From Rutidosis leptorrhynchoides (Eukaryota; Streptophyta; Magnoliopsida; Asterales; Asteraceae): a stretch of DNA of 64,000 bases. The stretch lies in NCBI RefSeq assembly GCF_046630445.1, contig NC_092334.1:191958501-192022500 (forward strand). The letters are read 5' to 3'. Below the pieces are notes generated by a model that was given only the letters and a program-made list of their open reading frames with translations, ran no database searches and had not been told where the DNA came from. Numbering within the stretch: the stretch's first letter is position 1; the number at the start of each line of letters is the position of its first letter. Positions 11,969 through 21,382 of the stretch are shown piece after piece. Made by a program: the position numbers and the translations under genes.

Positions 11969-13140
11969 TAGTAGTAGTATAAAATTTATCGCATAAATGA
12001 ATGAAATTTGTATTTGTAGTAATCCCAAGTAACGTCTTATATTGGTAATTTCGCAAAACAAACATGCAGTAGAAACAAAGATGTGTTTTTGTGTGACACT
12101 AGAATCCATAAATGCTTGGTAACTTCTCTTTAGAATTCCAATTGCAATTCGCATTGGGAAATTGATTGGTGGAGTACAAGTCAAAGTTTTGCATCAACCC
12201 CAACGTTGAGCCACTAGATTAAACAAATCATTATTCAAATTTCGAGTCTAAAAACATTGCCTTCCATCAAGGCATTGAGTATCTCAAGGTTTCCATAACC
12301 ACACTAATCTTATCTTTCTTTGAAGGACAAGAAATATCATTAGAACGTGTTCAAATCAGGTAAAAGAGAACAATAGTAAAATAAATAAAAAATACAGGCT
12401 TCGGGAGCACCAAAAAATAAAATTACATTAAGAAACCAACAAATTATTTAAATTATACTCAAGGAATAAGCCCACAAGGATTAGATTTCCAACTGATACA
12501 AGATGGGAGACTTGTTGGACCCTGAGAATGATATTTTCGTGCATAACCTTTTCGACCTGATTTAGAGAAAAGCATGAATATTTGTGTTACGCCATTTCCA
12601 AATAACCCATATTAAATATGTGCATGAAAAAGGTTATCGATTTCATCATAACGTATAATCCAAAGATGATATATTCTCAAGGACTATCGTTAATTAACTA
12701 CATGGGAGAGTTAGTAGACCAACTATTTAAAAACTTCATGAAAACAGGTTGATGGAGATTGGGGCTCAAGTATTACACGGGCCAAATATGTGACAAGATT
12801 GGGCCAGGCCATCATTTGGCCCATGATGTTTGAAGAAGTTTTTTTGAACGTAGAAAGATGGGATCAACAAATTGATACGTGGGCAAGGATAAATTTTTTT
12901 TGAACATATAACAAAATAAGGATTGTTTATTTTCTTTATTGTGTGTATATCCCAATGTTTTTTATTAGCTTTTTGCTTATCGTAGCTTTGTGCTTTTGTA
13001 TTTTTGGGTTTTAAAAGACTCACATTGTTGTGTTTAAAAGTTAAACTTTGATTATTAATCACGTAAAGAAAAAAGTTTGATTTTTGACTCTATATGTTCT
13101 TTTTATTTCAATAATTAGTTCTTTTTAGCCACGATCGTTG
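11969..13140. other. Intergenic, nothing recognised
   Basis: AT-rich unique-looking sequence with no convincing coding frame, tRNA or repeat structure. Short frames here have no recognisable composition or motif. The right part may contain the degraded 5' end of the Gypsy remnant that starts about 13158. Confidence 0.5.
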
Positions 13141-13157
13141 CATTATTTGGTATTCAT

Positions 13158-13900
13158 ATGGTTAAACAACGTATCGTGGAGGCTATCGAGGATACTACCG
13201 CAGAAACGCAGAGCGAGACAACGATGGGGATAATCAAAGACACGCCAAAAGAGACAACGAAGATCTCCGAGCTACATAAATTAAACGAAGATAGTCTAGT
13301 CGTTATGACAGGAGAACGAATCACAAATTCGCCGAGCGAGGCAGTGATGACGGTCAGGGAAGGATTCACGGATTCGCCAAGCGAGGCAGTGATGAAGACC
13401 CACGTTATACTGAGATAGAGAGGTTACAACGGAGGATTGTGGAACTAGAATACAAGAAAGATCTCTAGCTTAATATAGGGATGAAAGTTGAAATTCCCGA
13501 ATTTTTGGGAGCGACGTTTGGTCATAATTTTAATATAGAATATAATGTCGAACCTTATGTGGATGAAGATTCCGAATCTATATATGATACTGGCTGTAGG
13601 GAAGAAGAAAAAGCATAAGGGGACGGAGTGAACATCACTTTGGCACCTTCAATGTCGCCAATCACTTGCGATGGTGAGGATGCGGAAAATGATGGTCTTT
13701 TTAGAATGCTAGAAAAAATTAACGACAATGTAGACAAGATTGAACTACCGAGTCATTATAATGTTTCAGCTACTTTTATTGTTTCTAATTTGTCACCATA
13801 TGTTGATGAGTGTGTTGACGACTTAGACTCGAGGACGAGTCTTTACGAAGAAGAGGAAAATGGTGATTTAACTCTTTGATTTGACTGTCGTGGTTGACTT
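13158..13900 (+). pseudogene. Internally deleted Gypsy remnant: gag N-terminus next to polyprotein C-terminus
   Basis: At about 13405-13470 a frame reads YTEIERLQRRIVELE, resembling the coiled N-terminal part of plant Gypsy gag. Only about 160 bp later, at 13628-13879, a frame reads FRMLEKINDNVDKIELPSHY, NVSATFIVSNLSPYVDE and DLDSRTSLYEEEE. That is the pattern at the C-terminal end of many plant Gypsy polyproteins, after integrase. The whole protease-RT-integrase body is missing, and stops separate the pieces. LTRs were not delimited; a weak repeat (GAGAGATGGGATT) occurs at about 13960 and 14258. Confidence 0.5.
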
Positions 13901-14468
13901 TAGTTGAGATAAAACCATCAAATATCGAGGACAGTTCAACGGCGAGGTGTATGGATGTGAGAGATGGGATTGAGTATGTATGGCGCACATCGTATCTCAC
14001 GCCCCAATGTGTAGGGTTTTTCCCCAGGGTTATTTGGGTATGGCTTATGGGTTGCTCACGGACCAAGCTCAAGTATAAGCCCGATAAGCTATGTGTATCA
14101 TTAAGTCCTCAAAATTCTGTATGACAAGTTCATGTCATGTCGAAGTTATAAATATGTTACAGTAAATAACTCCTAACAGTTGTCACATCAGCTAGTAATG
14201 AGTTTACAATGAGGCGATGTGTGATACAACAGCGCTATGCACCCGTGTTAATGGATTTGAGAGATGGGATTAATTTTATATTACTAGGGAACTTATGGGC
14301 TTATATGTAGTACATTGTGTAGGGCTAAATAACAATCCTACAAATGGTATGAGACCAAGCTAGTAGCTTCAACTTTGATCGTGTGGTTCACATAAATAAG
14401 CTAACCGGTGATACAAGAAATTGGTGGAAATAAAATCCGGATGTTTTATCTCATTTTACAAGTTTACT
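13901..14468. other. Degraded retroelement flank
   Basis: Possible 3' non-coding or LTR remains of the preceding Gypsy remnant. Two stretches about 290 bp apart share TGGATKTGAGAGATGGGATT and TGTGTAGGG. No gene is supported. Confidence 0.3.
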
Positions 14469-14480
14469 ACTTTCCTTTTT
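14469..14480 (+). repeat. Target-site duplication of LINE (copy at poly(A) end)
   Basis: ACTTTCC followed by T-run; the same ACTTTCCTTTTT string occurs at 20537-20548 beyond the 5' end of the LINE. The T-run makes the exact length (7-12 bp) ambiguous. Confidence 0.6.
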
Positions 14481-14602
14481 TTTTTTTTGAAAGGCAAGCA
14501 ATTTTATTAATAATAAACTAGAGAAAGATTACACGAAGCGTGATAAATACAAGAATACATCAACCCGACCAAGGTTGCAAAGAGAGCAACCGTGAATCAA
14601 AA

Positions 14603-17600
14603 CTAACACGAAAGATAAGCGCTTGGACAACTAAGCCAAGTTAGCCAATCAAACTTTTTTCCCTTTGCACGAAGGGAAATCCATTCAAAAGACTTGACTT
14701 GGATTTCATTAAGTATCACCGAGGCGCTAGTTGCAACTCCACGAAAGACTTTATTGTTCCGAGATCTCCAAATAATATAAACACTAATCCATTCAATGGC
14801 TTGCCAAATTTTCCTCCCATACGTCGTCATCGGGACACCGGAGTTTCCATTTAGTAATTCGTGGAAACTTAGATTAGAGAAGGCACCTAAGCCCCACCAA
14901 CGGAAAATCCGGCTCCAAATATCCATCGCATAAGAGCAAAAGATGAAAGCATGATCCGTTGATTCAATATCGTTATCGCAAAGAGGACATCGAACACTAT
15001 TTAAGTCAACACCTCTTTTGTCTAACTCAATCAATACCGGAAGCCTTTTCTTCATTAGTCGCCATACAAAAATCTCGATCTTTTTTGGCACAAGACTATT
15101 TCGTAATGTGCTTGAGGTGTTTAAGTCAGGAGCTAAGATTTTTTCGTCACATAGAAGAGATAATTTACGAACCGTTAAAACCTTTTTGTTGTCGAGAGTC
15201 CACTCCCAAGCATCTTCGTTCTCGCCCAAAATTACATCTTTTAATTGTTCCTGCAGCGAAGATAATTCCCCCAGGCCTCGGCCCAAGGGATTTCTGACCC
15301 AGGCCCAATTGAACATGCCATTTGCTAGTCTGCAGCGAACCTTAACATTTTTTTCTGTTTCGAGTCTATACAGTCGCGGATAATCAACCTTGAGCAGTCT
15401 GTTTTCGAACCATCTGTCTTCCCAGAATGTAGTCGTCTCCCCGTTACCGATCACTCTTTTGAAGGAGTTCTTGAACGCGATCCCCAACTCTTCAATGGAA
15501 ATTCCTGCATTAATAATGTTATACCACGTACCTAGATACGGTTGGTAACCTAAGTCACCTCCCGAATCTAAGCCGCCACGTGACCCGTAGATACTCCGAA
15601 TAACCTTTACCCAAAGTGAGTTGGCTTCGGTTTTAAACCTCCACCACCACTTTGCGAGCAAAGCCAAGTTTTTCCCCTTTAATGACCCAATATTTAGACC
15701 CCCCTCCCCGTATGGTTTTAGAATAGTGTCCCATTTTACCCAAGAGATTTTTGAACCCGAATCATCCCCACCCCAAAAGAATTTCCTTCTCACACACTCT
15801 AATAGTTTTAACACACAATTCGGGGCACGAAAGAGCGAAAAGAAGTACAACGGTAGACTCGACAAGACCGATTTAATAAGAACAATTCTTCCACCATAAG
15901 ACATTGTCCGCATTTTCCAACTTGAAAGACGCTTTTTCACCTTATCAACAACCGGATCCCAATCTTTTAATTTCTTCATTTTACTCCCGATTGGGAGACC
16001 AAGATAAGTAAACGGTAAGGATCCCACATTGCACCCAAATTGATTTGCAATAGAGACCAACTCCTCATGCGATACCCCAACACCATATAAACAACTCTTA
16101 GAAAAGTTTACCTTTAACCCGGAGGCATACTCGAAACATCTAAGAAGATTGTGAAGACTTCTAGCATTTTCCAAACTACAATCTCCTAGGAAAATAGTGT
16201 CGTCCGCATATTGGAGGTGCGAAACGCAAATATCATCATCCCCCACAAACAAACCTTTGAACAAACCTTTGTCAATAGCACTTTTTGTAAGTATGTTGAG
16301 CCCCTCCGCCGCGAGAATGAAGAGAAAAGGCGATAATGGATCTCCTTGCCTAACGCCCCGCTCCATATTAAATTCTAGCGTTGGTGACCCGTTAACTAGA
16401 ATTGATATGGAGGCCGAGGATAAACATGAGTGGATCCACTTTCTCCACTTTTGCCCGAACCCCATACACCTCATAACATCTTGCAAAAACCCCCAATTGA
16501 TACAATCAAAAGCTTTTTCGAAATCAATTTTAAAGAGTAAACCTTTTTTCTTATTTTTTCTCAAAAAATCAATACTTTCATTTACAATCAGTGCCCCGTC
16601 AAGGATAAATCTATCCTTCAAAAAAGCACTTTGTTCCGGTCCAACAAGGTGCGGGACAACCTTTCGGAGCCTATTCGATAGCACTTTAGCAATTATCTTA
16701 TAATAACTACTAATAAGGCTAATTGGCCGGAATTCATTTAGAACTTTCGGATCGTTTGATTTAGGGACAAGAGTAATGAAAGATGCATTACAACCTTTAG
16801 ATATCTCGCCAAATTCCCAGAACCAATCTATAGCATCGATTAGATCACCTTTGATGACCTCCCAATATCTCTTAAAAAATCTCAAATTAAAACCGTCCGG
16901 TCCCGGTGCTTTGCTACCGTCACATTCGAAGACAGCAGCCCGAATTTCAGCTTCCTCAAATCTGATTTCAAGTGAATTACGATCGTGAACCTCGAGTGTT
17001 GGATATACCAGGTCTTCCAAGCTAGGCCTGTCAAAGTCAGTTTCTTTAAAACGGTTCGAGAAATGATTTACAATTTCATCTTTTAGCACCTTTGGAGAAT
17101 CCACCCATGTGTCATCGATCATAAGACCACGAAGAGTATTCCTGTTATTCCTCATCCTGATAATTGAGTGGAAGAATTTACTATTTTCATCCCCATTCAC
17201 CACCCACTTTATTCTCGCCTTTTGTTTTAAAATACTCGTTTTGATTTTCTCTTTCTCGATCCACTTTTTTCTAGCATTTCTCCAACACTCTAGCTCACTT
17301 TCACTAAGAGATTGTGATTCAGCTTTTAATTCTAGTTGTTGTGCAGCAGACCTATGTAACTCAATTTCATCATCTAAACTATCGAATTTTCCTTTACTCC
17401 ACTTTCTAATAGCCTCCTTCACATTCTTAAGTCTATTTCTAAAGATACAATCCTTTCTATTGATGATTTTGACCTCCTTTTTCCATGAGTTTTCGATGAT
17501 GTCCCCAATCTCACAATCGTCTAACCACGCATCGAAAATTTTGAAGGGTTTAGGACCAAAATTTCTAGACCCGTCTTTGAGGTAAATAGCACAATGGTCC

Positions 17601-18277
17601 GAAAGGTGTCTGTCAAAAATACCAGCTGTCAGGTCCTTCCAAGGTTGCAAAAACTTCTCCGTGACTAAAAAACGGTCCAATTTGCTATACTTGACGCCAT
17701 CCCCGCTAACCCGAGTGAATCTACGTCCCGACATAGGTAGATCAATTAGTCCATTGTCGGTAATGAACTCATTGAATCTTTTAGCCCTGTATTCTAAAAA
17801 ATCACAATTAAATCTCTCCGTCTCAAACCTAACTTCGTTAAAATCCCCACATATCGCCCACGCCACATCTGAATCTGAATCAATAACCTTAGATAATTCC
17901 TTCCAAAATCTATCCTTTCCTCTATCATCATGAGGCCCGTAAACGTTAACAATGTTACATCTTTGGCCCGAACAAACCCATATGCCTTTTATCCCAATGA
18001 AAAATTCCCCGTTAATGACTTCGTCTGCATCGAATTGGGATGTATCCCAAATGAGTAATTGTCCCCCCGAATTCCCAACCTTCACCTTTTGAATAAAATC
18101 ACAGTTCACCGACCCCCAAGTACGCTGAATCCAATCTAATTTTACAACATTAAGTTTCGTTTCTTGCAAGGCCACAATAGTAGGGGATTCCCTTCTAAGC
18201 AGACTAATGAAATGACCCGATTTATCCTCTTTTGTCCCCAAACTGAACCCACGAATATTATATGCAATAATCTTCAT
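14603..18277 (-). CDS. LINE ORF2: endonuclease-reverse transcriptase
   Basis: A 1224-residue protein that would nick target DNA and reverse-transcribe the element RNA in the nucleus. Residues 1-235 are an AP-endonuclease-like (EEP) domain with the catalytic-type motifs NIRG (7-10), QETK (38-41), GDFNEVR (144-150), SKLDRFL (198-204) and SDHCAIY (226-232). The reverse transcriptase follows, with SKAPGPDG (455-462), FRPISLI (516-522), KIDFEKAFD (583-591), GVRQGDPLSP (641-650) and the catalytic YADD (690-693). A zf-RVT zinc-binding segment with CPLC and DHAFIFC lies near residues 1097-1114. There is no RNase H domain. The length is usual for plant L1 ORF2. It begins 39 bases after the ORF1 stop, which suggests reinitiation or a similar downstream-ORF strategy. 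No frameshift or stop. Confidence 0.93.
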   Translation of the reverse strand: MKIIAYNIRGFSLGTKEDKSGHFISLLRRESPTIVALQETKLNVVKLDWIQRTWGSVNCDFIQKVKVGNSGGQLLIWDTSQFDADEVINGEFFIGIKGIWVCSGQRCNIVNVYGPHDDRGKDRFWKELSKVIDSDSDVAWAICGDFNEVRFETERFNCDFLEYRAKRFNEFITDNGLIDLPMSGRRFTRVSGDGVKYSKLDRFLVTEKFLQPWKDLTAGIFDRHLSDHCAIYLKDGSRNFGPKPFKIFDAWLDDCEIGDIIENSWKKEVKIINRKDCIFRNRLKNVKEAIRKWSKGKFDSLDDEIELHRSAAQQLELKAESQSLSESELECWRNARKKWIEKEKIKTSILKQKARIKWVVNGDENSKFFHSIIRMRNNRNTLRGLMIDDTWVDSPKVLKDEIVNHFSNRFKETDFDRPSLEDLVYPTLEVHDRNSLEIRFEEAEIRAAVFECDGSKAPGPDGFNLRFFKRYWEVIKGDLIDAIDWFWEFGEISKGCNASFITLVPKSNDPKVLNEFRPISLISSYYKIIAKVLSNRLRKVVPHLVGPEQSAFLKDRFILDGALIVNESIDFLRKNKKKGLLFKIDFEKAFDCINWGFLQDVMRCMGFGQKWRKWIHSCLSSASISILVNGSPTLEFNMERGVRQGDPLSPFLFILAAEGLNILTKSAIDKGLFKGLFVGDDDICVSHLQYADDTIFLGDCSLENARSLHNLLRCFEYASGLKVNFSKSCLYGVGVSHEELVSIANQFGCNVGSLPFTYLGLPIGSKMKKLKDWDPVVDKVKKRLSSWKMRTMSYGGRIVLIKSVLSSLPLYFFSLFRAPNCVLKLLECVRRKFFWGGDDSGSKISWVKWDTILKPYGEGGLNIGSLKGKNLALLAKWWWRFKTEANSLWVKVIRSIYGSRGGLDSGGDLGYQPYLGTWYNIINAGISIEELGIAFKNSFKRVIGNGETTTFWEDRWFENRLLKVDYPRLYRLETEKNVKVRCRLANGMFNWAWVRNPLGRGLGELSSLQEQLKDVILGENEDAWEWTLDNKKVLTVRKLSLLCDEKILAPDLNTSSTLRNSLVPKKIEIFVWRLMKKRLPVLIELDKRGVDLNSVRCPLCDNDIESTDHAFIFCSYAMDIWSRIFRWWGLGAFSNLSFHELLNGNSGVPMTTYGRKIWQAIEWISVYIIWRSRNNKVFRGVATSASVILNEIQVKSFEWISLRAKGKKFDWLTWLSCPSAYLSC

Positions 18278-18316
18278 AATATCAAAAATAGAAAACGAGA
18301 TTAGGGCATAGACATC

Positions 18317-20506
18317 TTACTGTAAGGGAGCTTTGCCCTTCCATTTTAGCCCCAATTTTTTACCATACTCCCTTACCTCCTGTGATTGAGAAGTACTCGA
18401 ACCGTTTTTGCCCCCAACATGCATCGAATTTGGGATTTCTTTACAGATAGTACAAGTGCTTCGAATGGGTTGATTATTGGTGCCCATGTTCCTAGCTCTT
18501 CCTTTGGCATTTAGAATGATAGATGTGGATTTCCACCTTTTCATGTTTGCCCAGCAACAATTTTTCCGGACAGAGTATGAACTTGAATTTTTCTTTGAAT
18601 TTGTGCTTGTTGAAGAAACGGATGGTATCTGCCTACTTTTCTTCGAACCCCTCTTTTTCTTCATAGTTCCCTGGTTCAATTTTGCTTTGTCGGTACCTAC
18701 ATTATTTTTTAGATCCATATCACATGGACCATCATCCTTTTCCGGCCCAACTTCTGTCGGCCCGTCACCTCCCGAGCCATACCCATTTGTTTCCCCAATA
18801 ATTGTGTTATCCTTATCAACTTGGGCCTCTATTGGGCCTGAATCTTCATTTGCATGCCTAGGTGATTTGTTACAACAGGGTACAGTAAATTTTTCTTCAA
18901 CACGTGATTTGGATCTGGAAGGGTTACCATTAGGCGTGCATACCTTGGGACTCATCACACAGTCGTTATTCTTGGGAGAAGGCGAAACCCTACTATCAAT
19001 TAAATTATCTTTTGTCTCCCCTAGGTAACAAACATTATTATCCTTTTTGGGAACAGGAGAAGATTTGCCCCCCATGCCATCTGAATTTCCCGATTCTTCA
19101 TCTTCCCATGTATCTTGTCTATGTTGAAAATTGCCGGATTCTTCTTCATCGCCGTCCGTCACCGGAGTAGACGTATCTTCTTTTGGGTTATAGCCTTTCG
19201 GATGCACATGATTTATTGGACTGTTCCTTTGATGTAATTCATATACCTCTTCATCTGTCTCGTAATAGTCAGATATACCATCCTCCTCATCATTATTGTC
19301 GAAAGTATCATCAATGAACTCGTCTTCTTCTTCTGGCTCTTTTTCTTGGTCGACTGAACATTCATTATCCAGAGATTCCACTACCTCTAATTGAAGAGGA
19401 ATTTCACTATCTTCACTAACATGGACCCTTGTAATACAATCTTCAAATATGAACTTGATTTCTTCTTCAATCTTATGTGAATCTTTTGTGTGGATAAGGA
19501 CATTGCCAATAACTAGGTTCTGATCTTCATTAGTGATCTCACAGTTATGATAATCAAGAACTTCTCCCCAAATGCTTGCTATCTTATTAAAGGATTTCTC
19601 ATTCCAACTTCTGACTGGAACCCCACGCACCTTTAGCCAAGCTAATCTACTTTTATTATTGATCTCATGGTTTCCCATCATCTTGCAATCACTCCATTTA
19701 TGAATGGCCAAATGTTTGTTGCTCATAACCTGCTCAGCCTCCACAGTCGATTGGAACATAAGTAAAAATTCCAAACCTCCCAAGTATTTTATCACACAAT
19801 TTGTAATACCATCTGCCTTGCATAATGAACCGATCTGAGGGATGTTGTTCCAGTTTTTAATCGTTCCAAGGATTGATCTTTTATTGGAAACCCTAGTACC
19901 ATCTTCTTTCTTGACTTCAATAACTTTAGTTCCTTGATCCGAAGGAAACCTGTTGTTGAAGACTGATGGAGGATTCTTGATTTTCGACCTTAGATCCACT
20001 CTCTCTCTATCTGCTACGCCCCCACCTGCAACATCCCTATAGTTTCTCTGGTCACGGTAAGTGTTGAAGTTTACCCGGTTGTTTTTTTCTTTTCTGTCTC
20101 CATCATGCAATCTCTGAAACACCGATTCTCTATTGTTGATTTGGTTTCTGTCATGAGCCTTGAAAATTCTTATTGGATTGTTGTCGAACTTGATTTTGTT
20201 GCACTCTGCTAGTAAACGATCTGCATTACCCACGTTTGCGAATCTCACAAAAGCAAATCTCTGACCGTTTTTGAGTCTTTTGCCGGCCATGTACACATCA
20301 CGAACATCACCATAGTCTTTGAAGGTTCTCCATAATTTTGTCACACTCCAATCGTCCGAAAAGTTGAAAAACATGAACGAGATCAAATGGATTCCGAAGA
20401 GTCTTGTTAATCGATCATTGAGTCTTCCGTTGTAGTAGTTTTGAACTCTCTTCGTGCCCGAATTTGTGTCTCTCTCATACGCTCTATTTTCTCTCTCACC
20501 TCTCAT
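18317..20506 (-). CDS. LINE ORF1: RRM-containing nucleic-acid-binding protein
   Basis: A 729-residue protein, the presumed RNA chaperone/RNP component of the LINE. An RRM lies at about residues 36-115, with RNP2-like ISFMFFNF and RNP1-like GQRFAFVRF. A DUF4283-like central segment (about 235-345, with HKWSDC, SRLAWLKVRGVPVRSWNE) follows, then an acidic stretch (about 375-425) and a long low-complexity, basic C-terminus rich in Ser, Lys and Asn. No CCHC knuckle is visible, unlike many plant LINE ORF1 proteins. The ORF is intact. Its start is the first ATG about 30 bases inside the 5' end. Confidence 0.82.
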   Translation of the reverse strand: MRGERENRAYERDTNSGTKRVQNYYNGRLNDRLTRLFGIHLISFMFFNFSDDWSVTKLWRTFKDYGDVRDVYMAGKRLKNGQRFAFVRFANVGNADRLLAECNKIKFDNNPIRIFKAHDRNQINNRESVFQRLHDGDRKEKNNRVNFNTYRDQRNYRDVAGGGVADRERVDLRSKIKNPPSVFNNRFPSDQGTKVIEVKKEDGTRVSNKRSILGTIKNWNNIPQIGSLCKADGITNCVIKYLGGLEFLLMFQSTVEAEQVMSNKHLAIHKWSDCKMMGNHEINNKSRLAWLKVRGVPVRSWNEKSFNKIASIWGEVLDYHNCEITNEDQNLVIGNVLIHTKDSHKIEEEIKFIFEDCITRVHVSEDSEIPLQLEVVESLDNECSVDQEKEPEEEDEFIDDTFDNNDEEDGISDYYETDEEVYELHQRNSPINHVHPKGYNPKEDTSTPVTDGDEEESGNFQHRQDTWEDEESGNSDGMGGKSSPVPKKDNNVCYLGETKDNLIDSRVSPSPKNNDCVMSPKVCTPNGNPSRSKSRVEEKFTVPCCNKSPRHANEDSGPIEAQVDKDNTIIGETNGYGSGGDGPTEVGPEKDDGPCDMDLKNNVGTDKAKLNQGTMKKKRGSKKSRQIPSVSSTSTNSKKNSSSYSVRKNCCWANMKRWKSTSIILNAKGRARNMGTNNQPIRSTCTICKEIPNSMHVGGKNGSSTSQSQEVREYGKKLGLKWKGKAPLQ

Positions 20507-20536
20507 TATCTATTCACTTGAAGTGATTAACGACAG

Positions 20537-20548
20537 ACTTTCCTTTTT
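20537..20548 (+). repeat. Target-site duplication of LINE (5' end copy)
   Basis: ACTTTCCTTTTT, matching 14469-14480. Confidence 0.6.
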
Positions 20549-20654
20549 CAATGTGTGATTCGCATCACATCGTGTTTCTAGATTTGGCCTTGATGTGAAT
20601 CATACTGATGATGAAAGTTTTGTTGCTCATCTTAATTGGTCTTCAGGTGGTCCC

Positions 20655-20792
20655 TTTTTATTAGAACGACAAACTCACGCATTCTATATAATTTTACACA
20701 AATAATGTCCTACTAAGCAAGACTTGAACTCATGACCTCAAGGTCAGAGAGAGGCTCCCCGATATTGCTAGGCCAAAGCCCCTTTGGTATGT
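20655..20792 (-). mobile_element. tRNA-derived SINE-like element
   Basis: On the minus strand an A-box-like TGGCCTAGCAATATCGG is followed about 46 bases later by a B-box-like GAGTTCAAGTCT, then about 85 bases of tail ending in TTCTAATAAAAA. This is the layout of a plant tRNA-derived SINE with internal RNA polymerase III promoter. Target duplications were not found, and it could be a degraded tRNA-related sequence instead. Confidence 0.45.
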
Positions 20793-21382
20793 TGTTTTTC
20801 TTAATGTCTTCTTATGAGTCAAATGGCGAATTTTACTATCGTTAACAATATCCTCGAGCTCATTATGTGGGCCGTCTTACGTAAACATTATTAAATATGT
20901 TGGATCAAATGTCATTTCTGTTCTTTCTTTGCATTTGAAGTTCTATATATATAGCTAACAAAAGTGGTAATTGCTAATTAATAACTTAATCTTTACTGTA
21001 ATATGTATCAAGCATAGATAGGAATAAAATAAAAATTCTGTAAACTTCAAGTTCTCAATGTTGCAATTGTGGAGCATTAAGCTAAGCTATCTTGCTGGTA
21101 GTTAAATTGATACTGACAGTTATGTTAACAAAAGGTAATTACAAACCATAATTGAGTTTTGGTAGTTGAGATGTGGGTAAAATTTCACAAGAAATGAAAC
21201 TTTAAAGTCACATGAAAGATATCTCATTAATGCAAAAGCACACATTCACATTCACATTTTCATCTACTTTGAGTCATTCCATTGTTTTAGCTATATATTT
21301 ATTTAGGTTCTCATTTAGGTATCAATGTCTTCAAAACTTTACACATTTTCTTGACTGTTTTTCGTCACTTTCAACGATAAAT
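20793..21382. other. Upstream region of the epimerase gene
   Basis: AT-rich sequence with no repeat or clear promoter element. In-frame ATGs upstream of 21383 (from 21212) exist, but their peptide is low-complexity and unlike the family, so it is treated as 5' untranslated. Confidence 0.45.

Larger units (their letters stand above)
14476..20536 (-). mobile_element. Full-length-looking LINE (L1-type) with intact ORF1 and ORF2
   Basis: A minus-strand, ~6.06-kb element with poly(A) (T-run at 14476-14488 on the plus strand), ORF2 (14603-18277), ORF1 (18317-20506) and only about 30 bases of 5' leader. A candidate target duplication ACTTTCC(TTTTT) flanks it. Both ORFs are uninterrupted, so the copy is likely young and possibly competent. 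It lies about 850 bp upstream of the epimerase gene in opposite orientation. Confidence 0.88.

Noticed and set aside
14959..17933. Several plus-strand open frames of 70-168 residues
   Set aside because: Antisense shadows of the LINE ORF2, whose minus-strand frame has all catalytic motifs.
18477..19028. 183-residue plus-strand open frame
   Set aside because: Antisense to the C-terminal part of LINE ORF1; composition mirrors that frame.
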